A stretch of 64,000 bases of DNA from Scatosoma sp045533485 (lineage in GTDB: Bacteria > Bacillota > Clostridia > Christensenellales > Borkfalkiaceae). The translations under genes were made by a program, and so were the position numbers. This document shows positions 23,535 to 31,394 of this stretch, piece after piece. Numbering within the stretch: the stretch's first letter is position 1; each line of letters begins with the position of its first letter. The stretch covers positions 48,151 to 112,150 of the forward strand of contig JAZSHX010000026.1 of the NCBI GenBank assembly GCA_045533485.1, written 5' to 3'. The notes under the pieces are model-generated. The model made no database searches. It saw only the letters and a list, made by a program, of their open reading frames with translations, and had not been told where the DNA came from.

Positions 23535-23657
23535 CGCAATACTGCGTTAACCTTGCGTTTTCCCTTGCTCATTTACTACTTGTAAATTCCCGTCGGGAAA
23601 TCCGCACGCTCCTTGTCTTGCTCGTATCTAAGCCGTTTTCGATGAGCAATCAGGCAT
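23535..23657. repeat. Intergenic stem-loop repeat, copy B1
   Basis: Outer arm GCGTTTTCCC (23555-23564) with GGGAAATCCGC (23595-23605). The inner stem here is ATTTAC (23571-23576) with GTAAAT (23582-23587), whereas copies A1, A2 and B2 use CGTAC/GTACG: both sides changed together. 3' flank ACGCTCCTTGTCTTGCTCG and a terminal CGATGAGCAAT. Confidence 0.7.
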
Positions 23658-23663
23658 AGTTGC

Positions 23664-23788
23664 AAATACTGCGTCGCGCTTACGTTTTTTCTTGGTCGCG
23701 TACGTCTATGTACGCTTTCGGCGAAAAATCCGTACGCTCCTTGTCTTGCTCGTATCTAAGTCATTTTCAATGAACAATAAGACACAAT
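23664..23788. repeat. Intergenic stem-loop repeat, copy B2
   Basis: Outer arm TTTTTC (23686-23691) with GAAAAA (23723-23728), extended by TACG with CGTA across a small mismatch; inner GCGTAC/GTACGC. The 3' flank matches B1 almost exactly. B1 and B2 fill the 294-base gap between def and fmt, which holds no gene. Confidence 0.7.
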
Positions 23789-23812
23789 AAATAAAAAACA
23801 TAAGGGAATATT

Positions 23813-24763
23813 ATGAAAATTGTTTACGCAGGTACACCCGATTTTGCCATCGCGCCGTTGCGCGAAATTTTGGCGCGCGGTTTTCAAGTGGTGGGCGTGA
23901 TTACGCAGGAAGATAAACCGCAAGGGCGCAAAGGTATTTTAACCGCGCCCCCCGTGAAAGAGTTTGCGCTGTCGCAAAATATCCCTGTGATACAACCGCA
24001 TAAAATCCGTGATGAAATTGCCGCCGTGCAAGCGCTTGGCGGCGACTTGCTTGTTACCTGCGCGTACGGACAAATTTTGACGCAAGCCGTGCTGGATAGC
24101 TTTGAAAAAGGCGTTTGGAATATTCACGCAGGGCTGCTGCCCAAATACCGCGGCGCGTCGCCCATACAAAGCTGTATTTTGGCAGGCGAAACGCAAACGG
24201 GCGTGTCGATTATGAAAACGGAGCTGGGCTTGGACAGCGGCGATATTTTGCTTGTCAAGCAAACGGAAATTGTGCCTACGGAAACGTATGGGGAGCTTTC
24301 CAACCGTTTGTCCCAAATAGGCGCGCAAGCGATTGTAGAAGCGTTGGAGCTGTTGCAATCGGGGCAATACACCTTAACGCCGCAAGCGAAAGACGGCGTG
24401 CAAACGGTGAGAAAAATACAAAAAGAGCAGGCGCAAATTTCCTTTGAAAAGAGTGTCGATACAGTGGTGAACTTGGTGCGCGCGATGAATCCTGCCCCTG
24501 TGGCGTACACCCAGCTTGACGGAAACAAAATCAACGTGTATCTTGCCGAAAGGGCAGTGTTAAACGACGAAGAAAACGCGTATATGCAAACGGCACAGTG
24601 CGGCGAAGTGCTTTCGGAAAATCCCAAACGCGGTTTGCTTGTCAAGTGCGCGGACGGCGCGGTAAAGCTTACACAGGTACAAGCGGCAGGCGGTAAGCGT
24701 ATCACGGGCAACGATTTTATCAATGGCAGAAAGGCGAAAAAAGGGCAGGTGTTTACATGCTGA
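23813..24763 (+). CDS. fmt: Methionyl-tRNA formyltransferase
   Basis: 316 residues. It formylates initiator Met-tRNA using 10-formyltetrahydrofolate. The N-terminus IVYAGTPDFA, the catalytic region NIHAGLLPKYRGASPIQ and a C-terminal OB-like domain are typical. The start of rsmB overlaps its end by 7 bases, indicating translational coupling. Confidence 0.95.
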   Translation: MKIVYAGTPDFAIAPLREILARGFQVVGVITQEDKPQGRKGILTAPPVKEFALSQNIPVIQPHKIRDEIAAVQALGGDLLVTCAYGQILTQAVLDSFEKGVWNIHAGLLPKYRGASPIQSCILAGETQTGVSIMKTELGLDSGDILLVKQTEIVPTETYGELSNRLSQIGAQAIVEALELLQSGQYTLTPQAKDGVQTVRKIQKEQAQISFEKSVDTVVNLVRAMNPAPVAYTQLDGNKINVYLAERAVLNDEENAYMQTAQCGEVLSENPKRGLLVKCADGAVKLTQVQAAGGKRITGNDFINGRKAKKGQVFTC

Positions 24764-26001
24764 GCAATCCCATTTACGACCCGTTCGTCATTTTGAGCAA
24801 GGTGTACCAAAACGGCGCGCACGTCAAACAGGCGATTAGCGATACGTATATTGAAGAGCAGTATCGCGCAAGAACGGTGAAAATTGTGTACGGCGTGCTG
24901 GAAAACGACGGCTTTTTGGAGTTTTGTATCCGCTGTTTTGCGGAAAAAGCGCCTAAACCCGTGGTGCGCATTTTGTTGAAAATTTCGCTGTATATGCTTT
25001 TGTATATGGATAAAAAGCGGTATATGGTCACCGATTGCGCCGTTACACTTTGCAAAAAGCTTGGAAAAAGCGGCGTGAGTGGATTTATCAATGCGTTTTT
25101 GCGCCGTTTCGACGATAAAACCGTGCAAGAAAAATTGCCTAAGGGGGACGAAGGCAAAGCGATTTTGCTGTCCTATCCGTTATATGCGTATAAAATGCTG
25201 AAAAAAGAATACGGTACGCGCGCGGAGAATATTGCCGCGGCAAGAAGCGCAGGTGTAAGCGTGCGCTTTGAAGCAAATGCTGAACCGTATTTGGAAAAAG
25301 AGCCCATACATACGCCTTTTTCTAAAAAATACGGCAATTATATTTTTGAAAACTTCGTGCGCGACGCGGCGTTCGATACGGGCGCGTACACCTTTCAATC
25401 GGTGGGCAGCATCGCCATTTGCGATCAAGTGGACGCGTGTGAAAATTTACTGGACGCGTGCAGTGCGCCCGGCGGTAAATCGGTGCTTTTGGCGAAAAAA
25501 TGCAAAAACGTTACGTCCTTTGAATTGTACGAGCATAGGGTGGAGCTTATCAGGCAATACAAAACGCGCATGGGCGTGGATAATGTTACGGAACTGCAAA
25601 AGGACAGCAGCGTACTTGACCAAGCGTACGTGGAAAAATTTGACGGCGTGCTTTGCGACGTGCCCTGTTCGGGGTTTGGTACGGTCAGTGAAAATCCCGA
25701 CGTGAAGCTGTTTAGAAAACAAGAAGATTTTGCATCGCTTGCCAAAGCGCAAAAAAGCATTTTGCAAACTTGTGCACAGTACGTAAAAAAAGGCGGTGCG
25801 CTGTATTATTCCACCTGTTCGGTGTTTGCGTGCGAAAACGACGAAATTGTGGAAGAATTTTTAAGAAATAATTCTGATTTTACGGTGCAAGCGATAGACA
25901 GTCCGCTTTCGCACGAAAAGAAAAACTACGGCTTGCAATTTTTGCCCGATACGGCGTACGGCGCAGGGTTTTACGTGTGTAAAATGGTTCGCCGTTTTTG
26001 A
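24757..26001 (+). CDS. rsmB: 16S rRNA (cytosine-C5)-methyltransferase RsmB
   Basis: 414 residues. An N-terminal NusB-like RNA-binding domain (about 1-140) is followed by a SAM-dependent domain with DACSAPGGKS, the DVPCSGFG cysteine and the catalytic YYSTCSVF cysteine. It methylates C967-equivalent of 16S rRNA. It overlaps fmt and leads into rlmN, in the Bacillus order. Confidence 0.93.
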   Translation: MLSNPIYDPFVILSKVYQNGAHVKQAISDTYIEEQYRARTVKIVYGVLENDGFLEFCIRCFAEKAPKPVVRILLKISLYMLLYMDKKRYMVTDCAVTLCKKLGKSGVSGFINAFLRRFDDKTVQEKLPKGDEGKAILLSYPLYAYKMLKKEYGTRAENIAAARSAGVSVRFEANAEPYLEKEPIHTPFSKKYGNYIFENFVRDAAFDTGAYTFQSVGSIAICDQVDACENLLDACSAPGGKSVLLAKKCKNVTSFELYEHRVELIRQYKTRMGVDNVTELQKDSSVLDQAYVEKFDGVLCDVPCSGFGTVSENPDVKLFRKQEDFASLAKAQKSILQTCAQYVKKGGALYYSTCSVFACENDEIVEEFLRNNSDFTVQAIDSPLSHEKKNYGLQFLPDTAYGAGFYVCKMVRRF

Positions 26002-26019
26002 GCAGATAGGGGGGAAGAA

Positions 26020-27072
26020 GTGAAACAAATTTTACAAGATTTATCCTTTGCCGAGTTAGAAAACGCCGTGCGTGAAATGGGCGAAAAGAAATTTCGCGCC
26101 AAACAGCTGTATGACGGCTTGATGCAAGGCAAAAGCATTTTGGAAATTTCATCGCTGTCGAAAGATTTTAAGGAGCGTTTGTTGCAAACGTATGAAAATC
26201 AACCGATAAAAATCAAGGAAACCTTTTATTCCGCCGACGGCACGGAAAAATATTTGTTTGAGCTTGCCGACGGCAATTTAATCGAAGGCGTTTTGATGAA
26301 ATACAAATACGGCTTTACGCAGTGCGTATCCACGCAAGTGGGGTGCAGGATGGGCTGTAAGTTTTGCGCTTCGACGGTAAACGGCTTGGTGCGCAACTTA
26401 ACGGCAGGGGAAATTTTATCGCAAATTTTGGTGGTCAACGCGTTGCATAAGGCGGACGCAGTAGGGAGCGGAGCGGAAAAACGCGCCGTGACCAACGTGG
26501 TGCTGATGGGTAGTGGCGAACCGTTGGATAATTACGACAACACCGTGCGGTTTTTGAAAAACGTAACGGCGGAAGGCGGCATTTGCATCAGCGCGCGCAA
26601 TATTTCTCTTTCCACCTGCGGTATCGTGCCGAAAATGTATCAGCTTGCCGACGAAGGAATTGCGCTCAATTTGACCGTTTCCTTGCACGCAACCGACGAT
26701 ATAACGCGCGTGAGGACGATGCCGATTGCCAAGGCGTATTCCATTGAACAAATTTTGAAAGCGTGCGATTATTATTTTGAGAAAACGGGCAGGCGGTATT
26801 ATTTTGAGTATACGCTCATCAAGGACGAAAACTCCGATGACGCACACGCGGACGCGCTTATCAAGCTGCTCAAAGGCAAGCCCTGCCACGTCAATTTGAT
26901 ACGCTTGAACGAAGTGAAAGAGCGTTCCTTGCAGGCGCTCAACGACAAGGCGGCGTATCGGTTTTTGGGAAGGTTGGAAAAGGGCGGTATTTCCGCTACG
27001 CTCCGCCGTCAAATCGGTGTGGATATCGGGGGCGCGTGCGGACAGCTTAGGGCAAATTATTTGGGTGAATAA
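26020..27072 (+). CDS. rlmN: 23S rRNA/tRNA adenine-C2 methyltransferase RlmN
   Basis: 350 residues. A radical SAM enzyme making 2-methyladenosine in 23S rRNA and some tRNAs. The cluster motif GCRMGCKFCAS (about residue 107), SGEPLDNYDN and the methyl-carrying cysteine in the C-terminal GGACGQL are present. It starts with GTG behind GGGGGGAAG; no suitable ATG is nearby. Confidence 0.95.
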   Translation: MKQILQDLSFAELENAVREMGEKKFRAKQLYDGLMQGKSILEISSLSKDFKERLLQTYENQPIKIKETFYSADGTEKYLFELADGNLIEGVLMKYKYGFTQCVSTQVGCRMGCKFCASTVNGLVRNLTAGEILSQILVVNALHKADAVGSGAEKRAVTNVVLMGSGEPLDNYDNTVRFLKNVTAEGGICISARNISLSTCGIVPKMYQLADEGIALNLTVSLHATDDITRVRTMPIAKAYSIEQILKACDYYFEKTGRRYYFEYTLIKDENSDDAHADALIKLLKGKPCHVNLIRLNEVKERSLQALNDKAAYRFLGRLEKGGISATLRRQIGVDIGGACGQLRANYLGE

Positions 27073-27103
27073 CGCAAAAGTGCGTGGATAAAAGAAGAAG
27101 GTT

Positions 27104-27706
27104 ATGGATATACCTATTTTAGCGTTGATTGCCAGCTTTATCGGTATGGCGTTTGTGATAACGGCTTATTTGGTAAGAAAAAAATCTTTATATTTGGCTT
27201 GTCAAGCGCTTTGTATCGTCTTTTTGATTATAGCGTATTTTTTTGAAGTCAACTTTTTCGGTATGATCGGGTTGGGTATCGGTCTAGGGCGGTCGCTGAC
27301 CTTTTTCGTGTATGAGCAAAAGGACAAAAACGCGCCCATTTACTGGTCGTTCGTTTTTGCCGTTTTGACGATGCTCAATTTTTCCGTCAATTTGTTTATT
27401 TTGAAAACGGGACAGCCGTTAGACGTGCTGTGTATGCTGGCGTTGATTGCGTATGCGTTTATTTTCCGTATTCGCAGCTTAAAAATCGTGCGCTTTACGA
27501 TGCTTGCGCCAACCGTTTTATCTATTTTATATAATATTTTGGTGGGTGCGGCTATTTTTACCACGCTTACCTACGTGTTTGAGCTTGCGGTAAACTGCGT
27601 TTCTATCGTGCGCTATCATGGGCTGCCGTATTATATGGAAAAACGCAAGCAAAACAAGCAAAATTCCGCAAAAGAAAAAAAGGAGACAACAAATGAAAAC
27701 GATTAA
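27104..27706 (+). CDS. YgjV-like inner membrane protein
   Basis: 200 residues with about six or seven hydrophobic segments and a Lys/Gln-rich cytoplasmic tail. The pattern IASFIGMAFVITAYLVRKK and the FFGMIGLGIGLGRS segment fit the YgjV (Imp-YgjV) family of unknown function. It lies where prpC, prkC and rsgA stand in Bacillus. Its last 14 bases overlap rpe. Confidence 0.65.
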   Translation: MDIPILALIASFIGMAFVITAYLVRKKSLYLACQALCIVFLIIAYFFEVNFFGMIGLGIGLGRSLTFFVYEQKDKNAPIYWSFVFAVLTMLNFSVNLFILKTGQPLDVLCMLALIAYAFIFRIRSLKIVRFTMLAPTVLSILYNILVGAAIFTTLTYVFELAVNCVSIVRYHGLPYYMEKRKQNKQNSAKEKKETTNEND

Positions 27707-28346
27707 AATTGCACCGTCTATCCTGTCGGCGGATTTTTCTAAAATGGGCGAAGAAGTGCTTGCGTTGCAGGCAAACGGCGCGGATATCGTGCATTGCGAC
27801 GTGATGGACGGCGTGTTTGTCAATAACATTACGTTCGGCATTAAAATGGTAGAAGATTTAAGAAAGGTGACTACGCTTCCCTTGGATTGCCATTTGATGA
27901 TCGTAAACCCCGAAAAATACGTGGAACGCTTTGCGAAAGCAGGTGCGGACATCATCACCGTGCATTATGAAGCGTGCAAGGAAAACTTGAAAAACGTGTT
28001 GCAGCTTATCAAGGACACAGGCGTGAAATGCGGCGCGGTGATTAACCCCGATACACCCGTAGATTGCATAAAAGACGTAATCCCCATGTGCGATATGGTG
28101 CTTGTTATGAGCGTATTCCCCGGGTTCGGCGGACAAAAATTTATCCCCGAAGCGTTGGATAAGCTGCGCCAAGTGAAAGCCATCGTAGACGCTTGCGGAA
28201 AGGATATCGATATTCAAATCGACGGCGGCGTTACGGAAGAAAACGTAGACGAAATTAAAAAAGCCGGCGCAAACGTAATCGTTGCCGGCAGTACGGTGTT
28301 TAGGGCGGCGGATAAACGCGCAACCATTGCAAGGTTAAAAGCGTAA
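27693..28346 (+). CDS. rpe: Ribulose-phosphate 3-epimerase
   Basis: 217 residues. It interconverts ribulose 5-phosphate and xylulose 5-phosphate. SILSADFSKMGEE, HCDVMDGVFV, LDCHLMI, MSVFPGFGGQKF and IDGGV with the phosphate-binding VAGSTVF are all present. I start at the ATG at 27693 behind AAGGAGACAACAA, inside the end of the upstream gene. Confidence 0.95.
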   Translation: MKTIKIAPSILSADFSKMGEEVLALQANGADIVHCDVMDGVFVNNITFGIKMVEDLRKVTTLPLDCHLMIVNPEKYVERFAKAGADIITVHYEACKENLKNVLQLIKDTGVKCGAVINPDTPVDCIKDVIPMCDMVLVMSVFPGFGGQKFIPEALDKLRQVKAIVDACGKDIDIQIDGGVTEENVDEIKKAGANVIVAGSTVFRAADKRATIARLKA

Positions 28347-28358
28347 AAAGGAGAAAAT

Positions 28359-29765
28359 ATGAACGGTGTTACACGCAACCGTTTTACGGAAGGGAAAATA
28401 TTAAAACAGCTGATATTGTTCATTTTGCCTATCGTGGCGACAAATTTGCTGCAAACGCTTTATCACGCGGCGGATATGATGGTGGTAAGCTTATCCAGCG
28501 AAGCCAACGCCGTGGGGGCAATCGGTACGACGGGCCCGTTTTTGAGCTTGATTTTGAACACGTTCATCGGGTTTTCTATCGGCGCAAACGTAGTGGTCGC
28601 GCGCGGTATCGGTGCGGAAGATAAGGACAGCGTGCAAAAGGCAGTGCATACGTCGCTTTTGATGGCGGTGATTTTCGGTGTCGTCGGTGGGGCGATAGGT
28701 ATTGCCGTTACGCGGTCGGTTTTGACGGCGATGGGCAATCGCGGCAGCTTGTTGGAGCTTGCTATACGCTATGCGTATATCTATTGCGCAGGTTTGCCGT
28801 TTGTGGCGCTCACCAACTATTTAAGCGCAATTTTCCGTGCCGAAGGCAACGCGAAATATCCCTTGATTGTGCTGTCCAGCGCAGGGCTTGTCAACGTTGT
28901 GTTTAACCTGATATTCGTGCTTGTGTGCGGTATGTCGGTGGAAGGCGTGGCGATTGCGACCGTTATTTCCAACGTAGTGTCGTTCGTGGCGTTGCTTATC
29001 AAATTGCGCAAGGAAAACGATTATACCAAATTTTCGTTTAGAAGATTGAAAATGGACGGGCGCGCGTTTAAGGAAATCGTGCGCGTGGGCTTGCCTGCGG
29101 GTATTCAAGGCGCGTTGTTCTCTTTGTCGAATATGCTCATTCAATCGTCCGTCGTGACGGTAAATAACAACAGCGTGCCTGTGGGCACGGATTATCAACC
29201 CATTGTCAACGGTAACGCGGCGGCAGGCAACGTGGATTCGTTTATTTACACGTCTATCAACGCGGTTTCGCAAGGGGCAATTACCTTTACGGGGCAAAAT
29301 ATGGGCGCGAAAAAACCTGAACGCGTGAAGCCGATTATGTATAATTGCTTTTTGATAAGTGCCGTTATCGGGAGCGTAATGAGCCTTGGTTTTATATTGT
29401 TGAGAAATCCGCTGTTTGCGTTGTACGGCGTGGTGCAGGGCACGGAAGGAAGCTTGGAACGGCTTGCGTATGAAGCGGCGACGAAACGGTTGTTTTGGGT
29501 GGGGATTCCTTATTTTATGTGCGGCATTATGGATAACTGTTCGGGCGTGCTTCGCGGGCTGGGCAGGTCGCTTACGTCGACGGTGCTTGCCTTGATCGGT
29601 TCTTGTCTGCTCCGTGTTGTGTGGACGCTTGCTTTGTTCCCCTTAAATCCCGTTTTGGAAATGGTATACGTATGTTATCCCATTTCTTGGGCGTTGACAA
29701 CTGCCGCTTCTTTTATCGTGATACAGCTGATTGTAAAAGACTTATTAAAACAAAAGAGTTTATAA
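28359..29765 (+). CDS. MATE family efflux transporter
   Basis: 468 residues with about twelve membrane segments. RNRFTEGKILKQLILFILPI at the start and the repeated halves with ALSNM- and GNxAAAG-like loops fit the DinF/NorM multidrug and toxin extrusion family, which exports cations in exchange for Na+ or H+. Substrate unknown. It is 12 bases downstream of rpe. Confidence 0.88.
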   Translation: MNGVTRNRFTEGKILKQLILFILPIVATNLLQTLYHAADMMVVSLSSEANAVGAIGTTGPFLSLILNTFIGFSIGANVVVARGIGAEDKDSVQKAVHTSLLMAVIFGVVGGAIGIAVTRSVLTAMGNRGSLLELAIRYAYIYCAGLPFVALTNYLSAIFRAEGNAKYPLIVLSSAGLVNVVFNLIFVLVCGMSVEGVAIATVISNVVSFVALLIKLRKENDYTKFSFRRLKMDGRAFKEIVRVGLPAGIQGALFSLSNMLIQSSVVTVNNNSVPVGTDYQPIVNGNAAAGNVDSFIYTSINAVSQGAITFTGQNMGAKKPERVKPIMYNCFLISAVIGSVMSLGFILLRNPLFALYGVVQGTEGSLERLAYEAATKRLFWVGIPYFMCGIMDNCSGVLRGLGRSLTSTVLALIGSCLLRVVWTLALFPLNPVLEMVYVCYPISWALTTAASFIVIQLIVKDLLKQKSL

Positions 29766-29785
29766 AAACTTCGCGAAAAATACAA

Positions 29786-29806
29786 TGTATGTAAAAATAA
29801 CATACA
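29786..29806 (+). promoter_or_regulatory. Hairpin touching a ribosome site
   Basis: TGTATGT (29786-29792) pairs with ACATACA (29800-29806); its right arm abuts the AAGGAG ribosome site of the next gene, so it could modulate translation. Confidence 0.4.
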
Positions 29807-29818
29807 AGGAGAAAAGAT

Positions 29819-30352
29819 ATGGAATACTATACCTTACAAAATGATGAAGTGGCTCTTTTTCAAGCGGAAAACGTTTGGTGTAAAGAAAAGAAAGCGAAAG
29901 TGCAGGTGATACTGACGAATTTGGCGTTAGTGTTGGTGGAAATTCGTAAAAAGCTGTTTTCTAAAAATGCGGATGTGGAAGTGCTTTTGTTGGAAACGAT
30001 AAAGTATTACAATGAACAGCCGTATATCAAGCACAAAGAAACAAACGTGGAAACGTATTTCTTGGGCGCGGAACGTACGTTGGAGTTTGGATCGAAAAAG
30101 GAAGCCAAACAGTTTGTAACGCAAGCAATCAATACAACGACGAAAACAACCACCTTGGAGCGCGGACTTCGTAAAGTCAAGCAAACGGTGGATACGGTGG
30201 ATAATACGCTGGGTATTGATTCTGTGGGTATCGTAAAAAAGGCGGCTGGCGGTGTATTTAATGGCAAAAATAAAATTACAAAATTGTTTGGAAAGAAAGA
30301 AGAAAGCGTAAAAGAGATTGCCGCAAGTAAAACGGATAGTGCAAAGCAATAA
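29819..30352 (+). CDS. PH/GRAM-like domain protein
   Basis: 177 residues. Residues 1-100 look like a bacterial PH-like beta domain (EVALFQAENVW, VQVILTNLALVLVEI, YFLGAERTLEFGSKKEA); the rest is a charged helical tail with KKAAGG and a Lys/Glu-rich end. There is no membrane segment. It has a similar N-terminal fold pattern to the gene at 13541 but is not a close copy. Function unknown. Confidence 0.55.
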   Translation: MEYYTLQNDEVALFQAENVWCKEKKAKVQVILTNLALVLVEIRKKLFSKNADVEVLLLETIKYYNEQPYIKHKETNVETYFLGAERTLEFGSKKEAKQFVTQAINTTTKTTTLERGLRKVKQTVDTVDNTLGIDSVGIVKKAAGGVFNGKNKITKLFGKKEESVKEIAASKTDSAKQ

Positions 30353-30376
30353 AAAAGCTATATATACAGCAAAGAA

Positions 30377-30409
30377 AAACCCCCGACGTGGAATACACGT
30401 CGGGGGTTT
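30377..30409. terminator. Strong bidirectional terminator
   Basis: A 14-bp perfect stem AAACCCCCGACGTG (30377-30390) with its complement at 30396-30409. It ends the PH-like gene on + and can back up rpmB termination on the other strand. Confidence 0.85.
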
Positions 30410-30420
30410 GTGTGTACGTT

Positions 30421-30441
30421 AAAAAGGCGAAAATTTCGCCT
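30421..30441 (-). terminator. Terminator of rpmB
   Basis: On the minus strand AGGCGAAA pairs with TTTCGCCT (30425-30441) and is followed by TTTT, 12 bases after the rpmB stop codon. Confidence 0.7.
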
Positions 30442-30452
30442 AGATAAGATGA

Positions 30453-30638
30453 TTAGTCAGCTTTTTTAAGCGTTCTGATGCATCTTGCGCAAACGTAACC
30501 GTTGGTTTCTTTACCGTCTGCTACGTAAGAAATTTTTTGAACGTTTACCTTGAACGTTCTTCTCGTTTTACGGTTGGAGTGGCTTACGTTGTTGCCCGAT
30601 GCTTGACCTTTACCGCAAATATTGCATACTCTAGACAT
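30453..30638 (-). CDS. rpmB: 50S ribosomal protein L28
   Basis: 61 residues, usual size. SRVCNICGKG at the start and a second CARC pair near the end give the zinc-binding (C+) form; HSNRKTRRTFKVNVQ is the L28 core. It is transcribed divergently from the asp23 gene, as in Bacillus. GGAGGTG ribosome site. Confidence 0.95.
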   Translation of the reverse strand: MSRVCNICGKGQASGNNVSHSNRKTRRTFKVNVQKISYVADGKETNGYVCARCIRTLKKAD

Positions 30639-30736
30639 ATGAACACCTCCGAAATGGATAATTTTTCCGTAGTTAATGGTATAAAAACGGCGCTATTTGC
30701 GCGGCAAAAAAGTTGCTTTGCAAAATAAGCACTAAT

Positions 30737-30765
30737 AATATAGCATTTTTATGGAGAAAAATCAA
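30737..30765 (-). promoter_or_regulatory. Promoter of rpmB
   Basis: On the minus strand TTGATT (30765-30760), 17-base spacer, TATATT (30742-30737). Confidence 0.65.
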
Positions 30766-30825
30766 TCAAAAACGCACCATAAAAAGACAAAAAATAAAAA
30801 ATTTTCGTTTTTTTTGGAAAAGTAC

Positions 30826-30854
30826 TTGCAAAATGGCGGTAAATAGTGTAAAAT
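30826..30854 (+). promoter_or_regulatory. Promoter of the Asp23 gene
   Basis: TTGCAA at 30826-30831, 17-base spacer, TAAAAT at 30849-30854. Confidence 0.75.
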
Positions 30855-30918
30855 GAAAAGGTAAACGTAAGGACGGGCGTATTGCGCCCTGTCATTAGTA
30901 GAGCTTAAAGGGGTATTT

Positions 30919-31269
30919 ATGTCAGTTAATACGAATAACGCCTACGGTAAAATTTCTATCTCTGATTTGGCTATCGCCAAGGTCGCTTCGCACACCGCTT
31001 TGGAATCCTACGGGATTGTAGAAATGGTGTCGCGCCGTTTTACCGACAATTTGACGTTGCTTATGCGCAAAGATGTAGGCGGTAAAGGCATAAAAGTAAC
31101 CACGTCGGGTAATCGCATTTATATCGACGTGTACGTTGTTATCAAATACGGCGTTTCCATAAGCGCCGTGGCGGATTCGCTCAAAGAAGCCATCAAATAT
31201 AAGGTGGAAGGGTTTACGGGTATGATTGTCGACACCGTAAACGTGAACGTAATCGGCGTTAAACTTTGA
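30919..31269 (+). CDS. Asp23/Gls24 family envelope stress protein
   Basis: 116 residues. YGKISISDLAIAKVASHTALESYGIVEM, read in two parts, and the VKYGV-like IKYGVSISAVAD with FTGMIVDTVNVNVIGV match the family (YloU in Bacillus). These proteins lie at the membrane and are linked with cell-wall stress. It sits directly before fakA, the conserved yloU-yloV order. Confidence 0.9.
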   Translation: MSVNTNNAYGKISISDLAIAKVASHTALESYGIVEMVSRRFTDNLTLLMRKDVGGKGIKVTTSGNRIYIDVYVVIKYGVSISAVADSLKEAIKYKVEGFTGMIVDTVNVNVIGVKL

Positions 31270-31279
31270 TTTTTTCTAG

Positions 31280-31304
31280 GCGCTATTTGATATAGCGCTG
31301 TTTT
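31280..31304 (+). terminator. Hairpin after the Asp23 gene
   Basis: GCGCTAT (31280-31286) pairs with ATAGCGC (31292-31298), followed by TGTTTTGCG. A second inverted repeat, CACGCGA (31323-31329) with TCGCGTG (31347-31353), lies just downstream without a T run; possibly an attenuator before fakA. Confidence 0.45.
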
Positions 31305-31394
31305 GCGTTGTATGCGCACGCCCACGCGAGCGACTATATTATATAATCGCGTGAAGCAGTTTTTACAATTTTGAAAATAAGGAGCATTTTTCTA

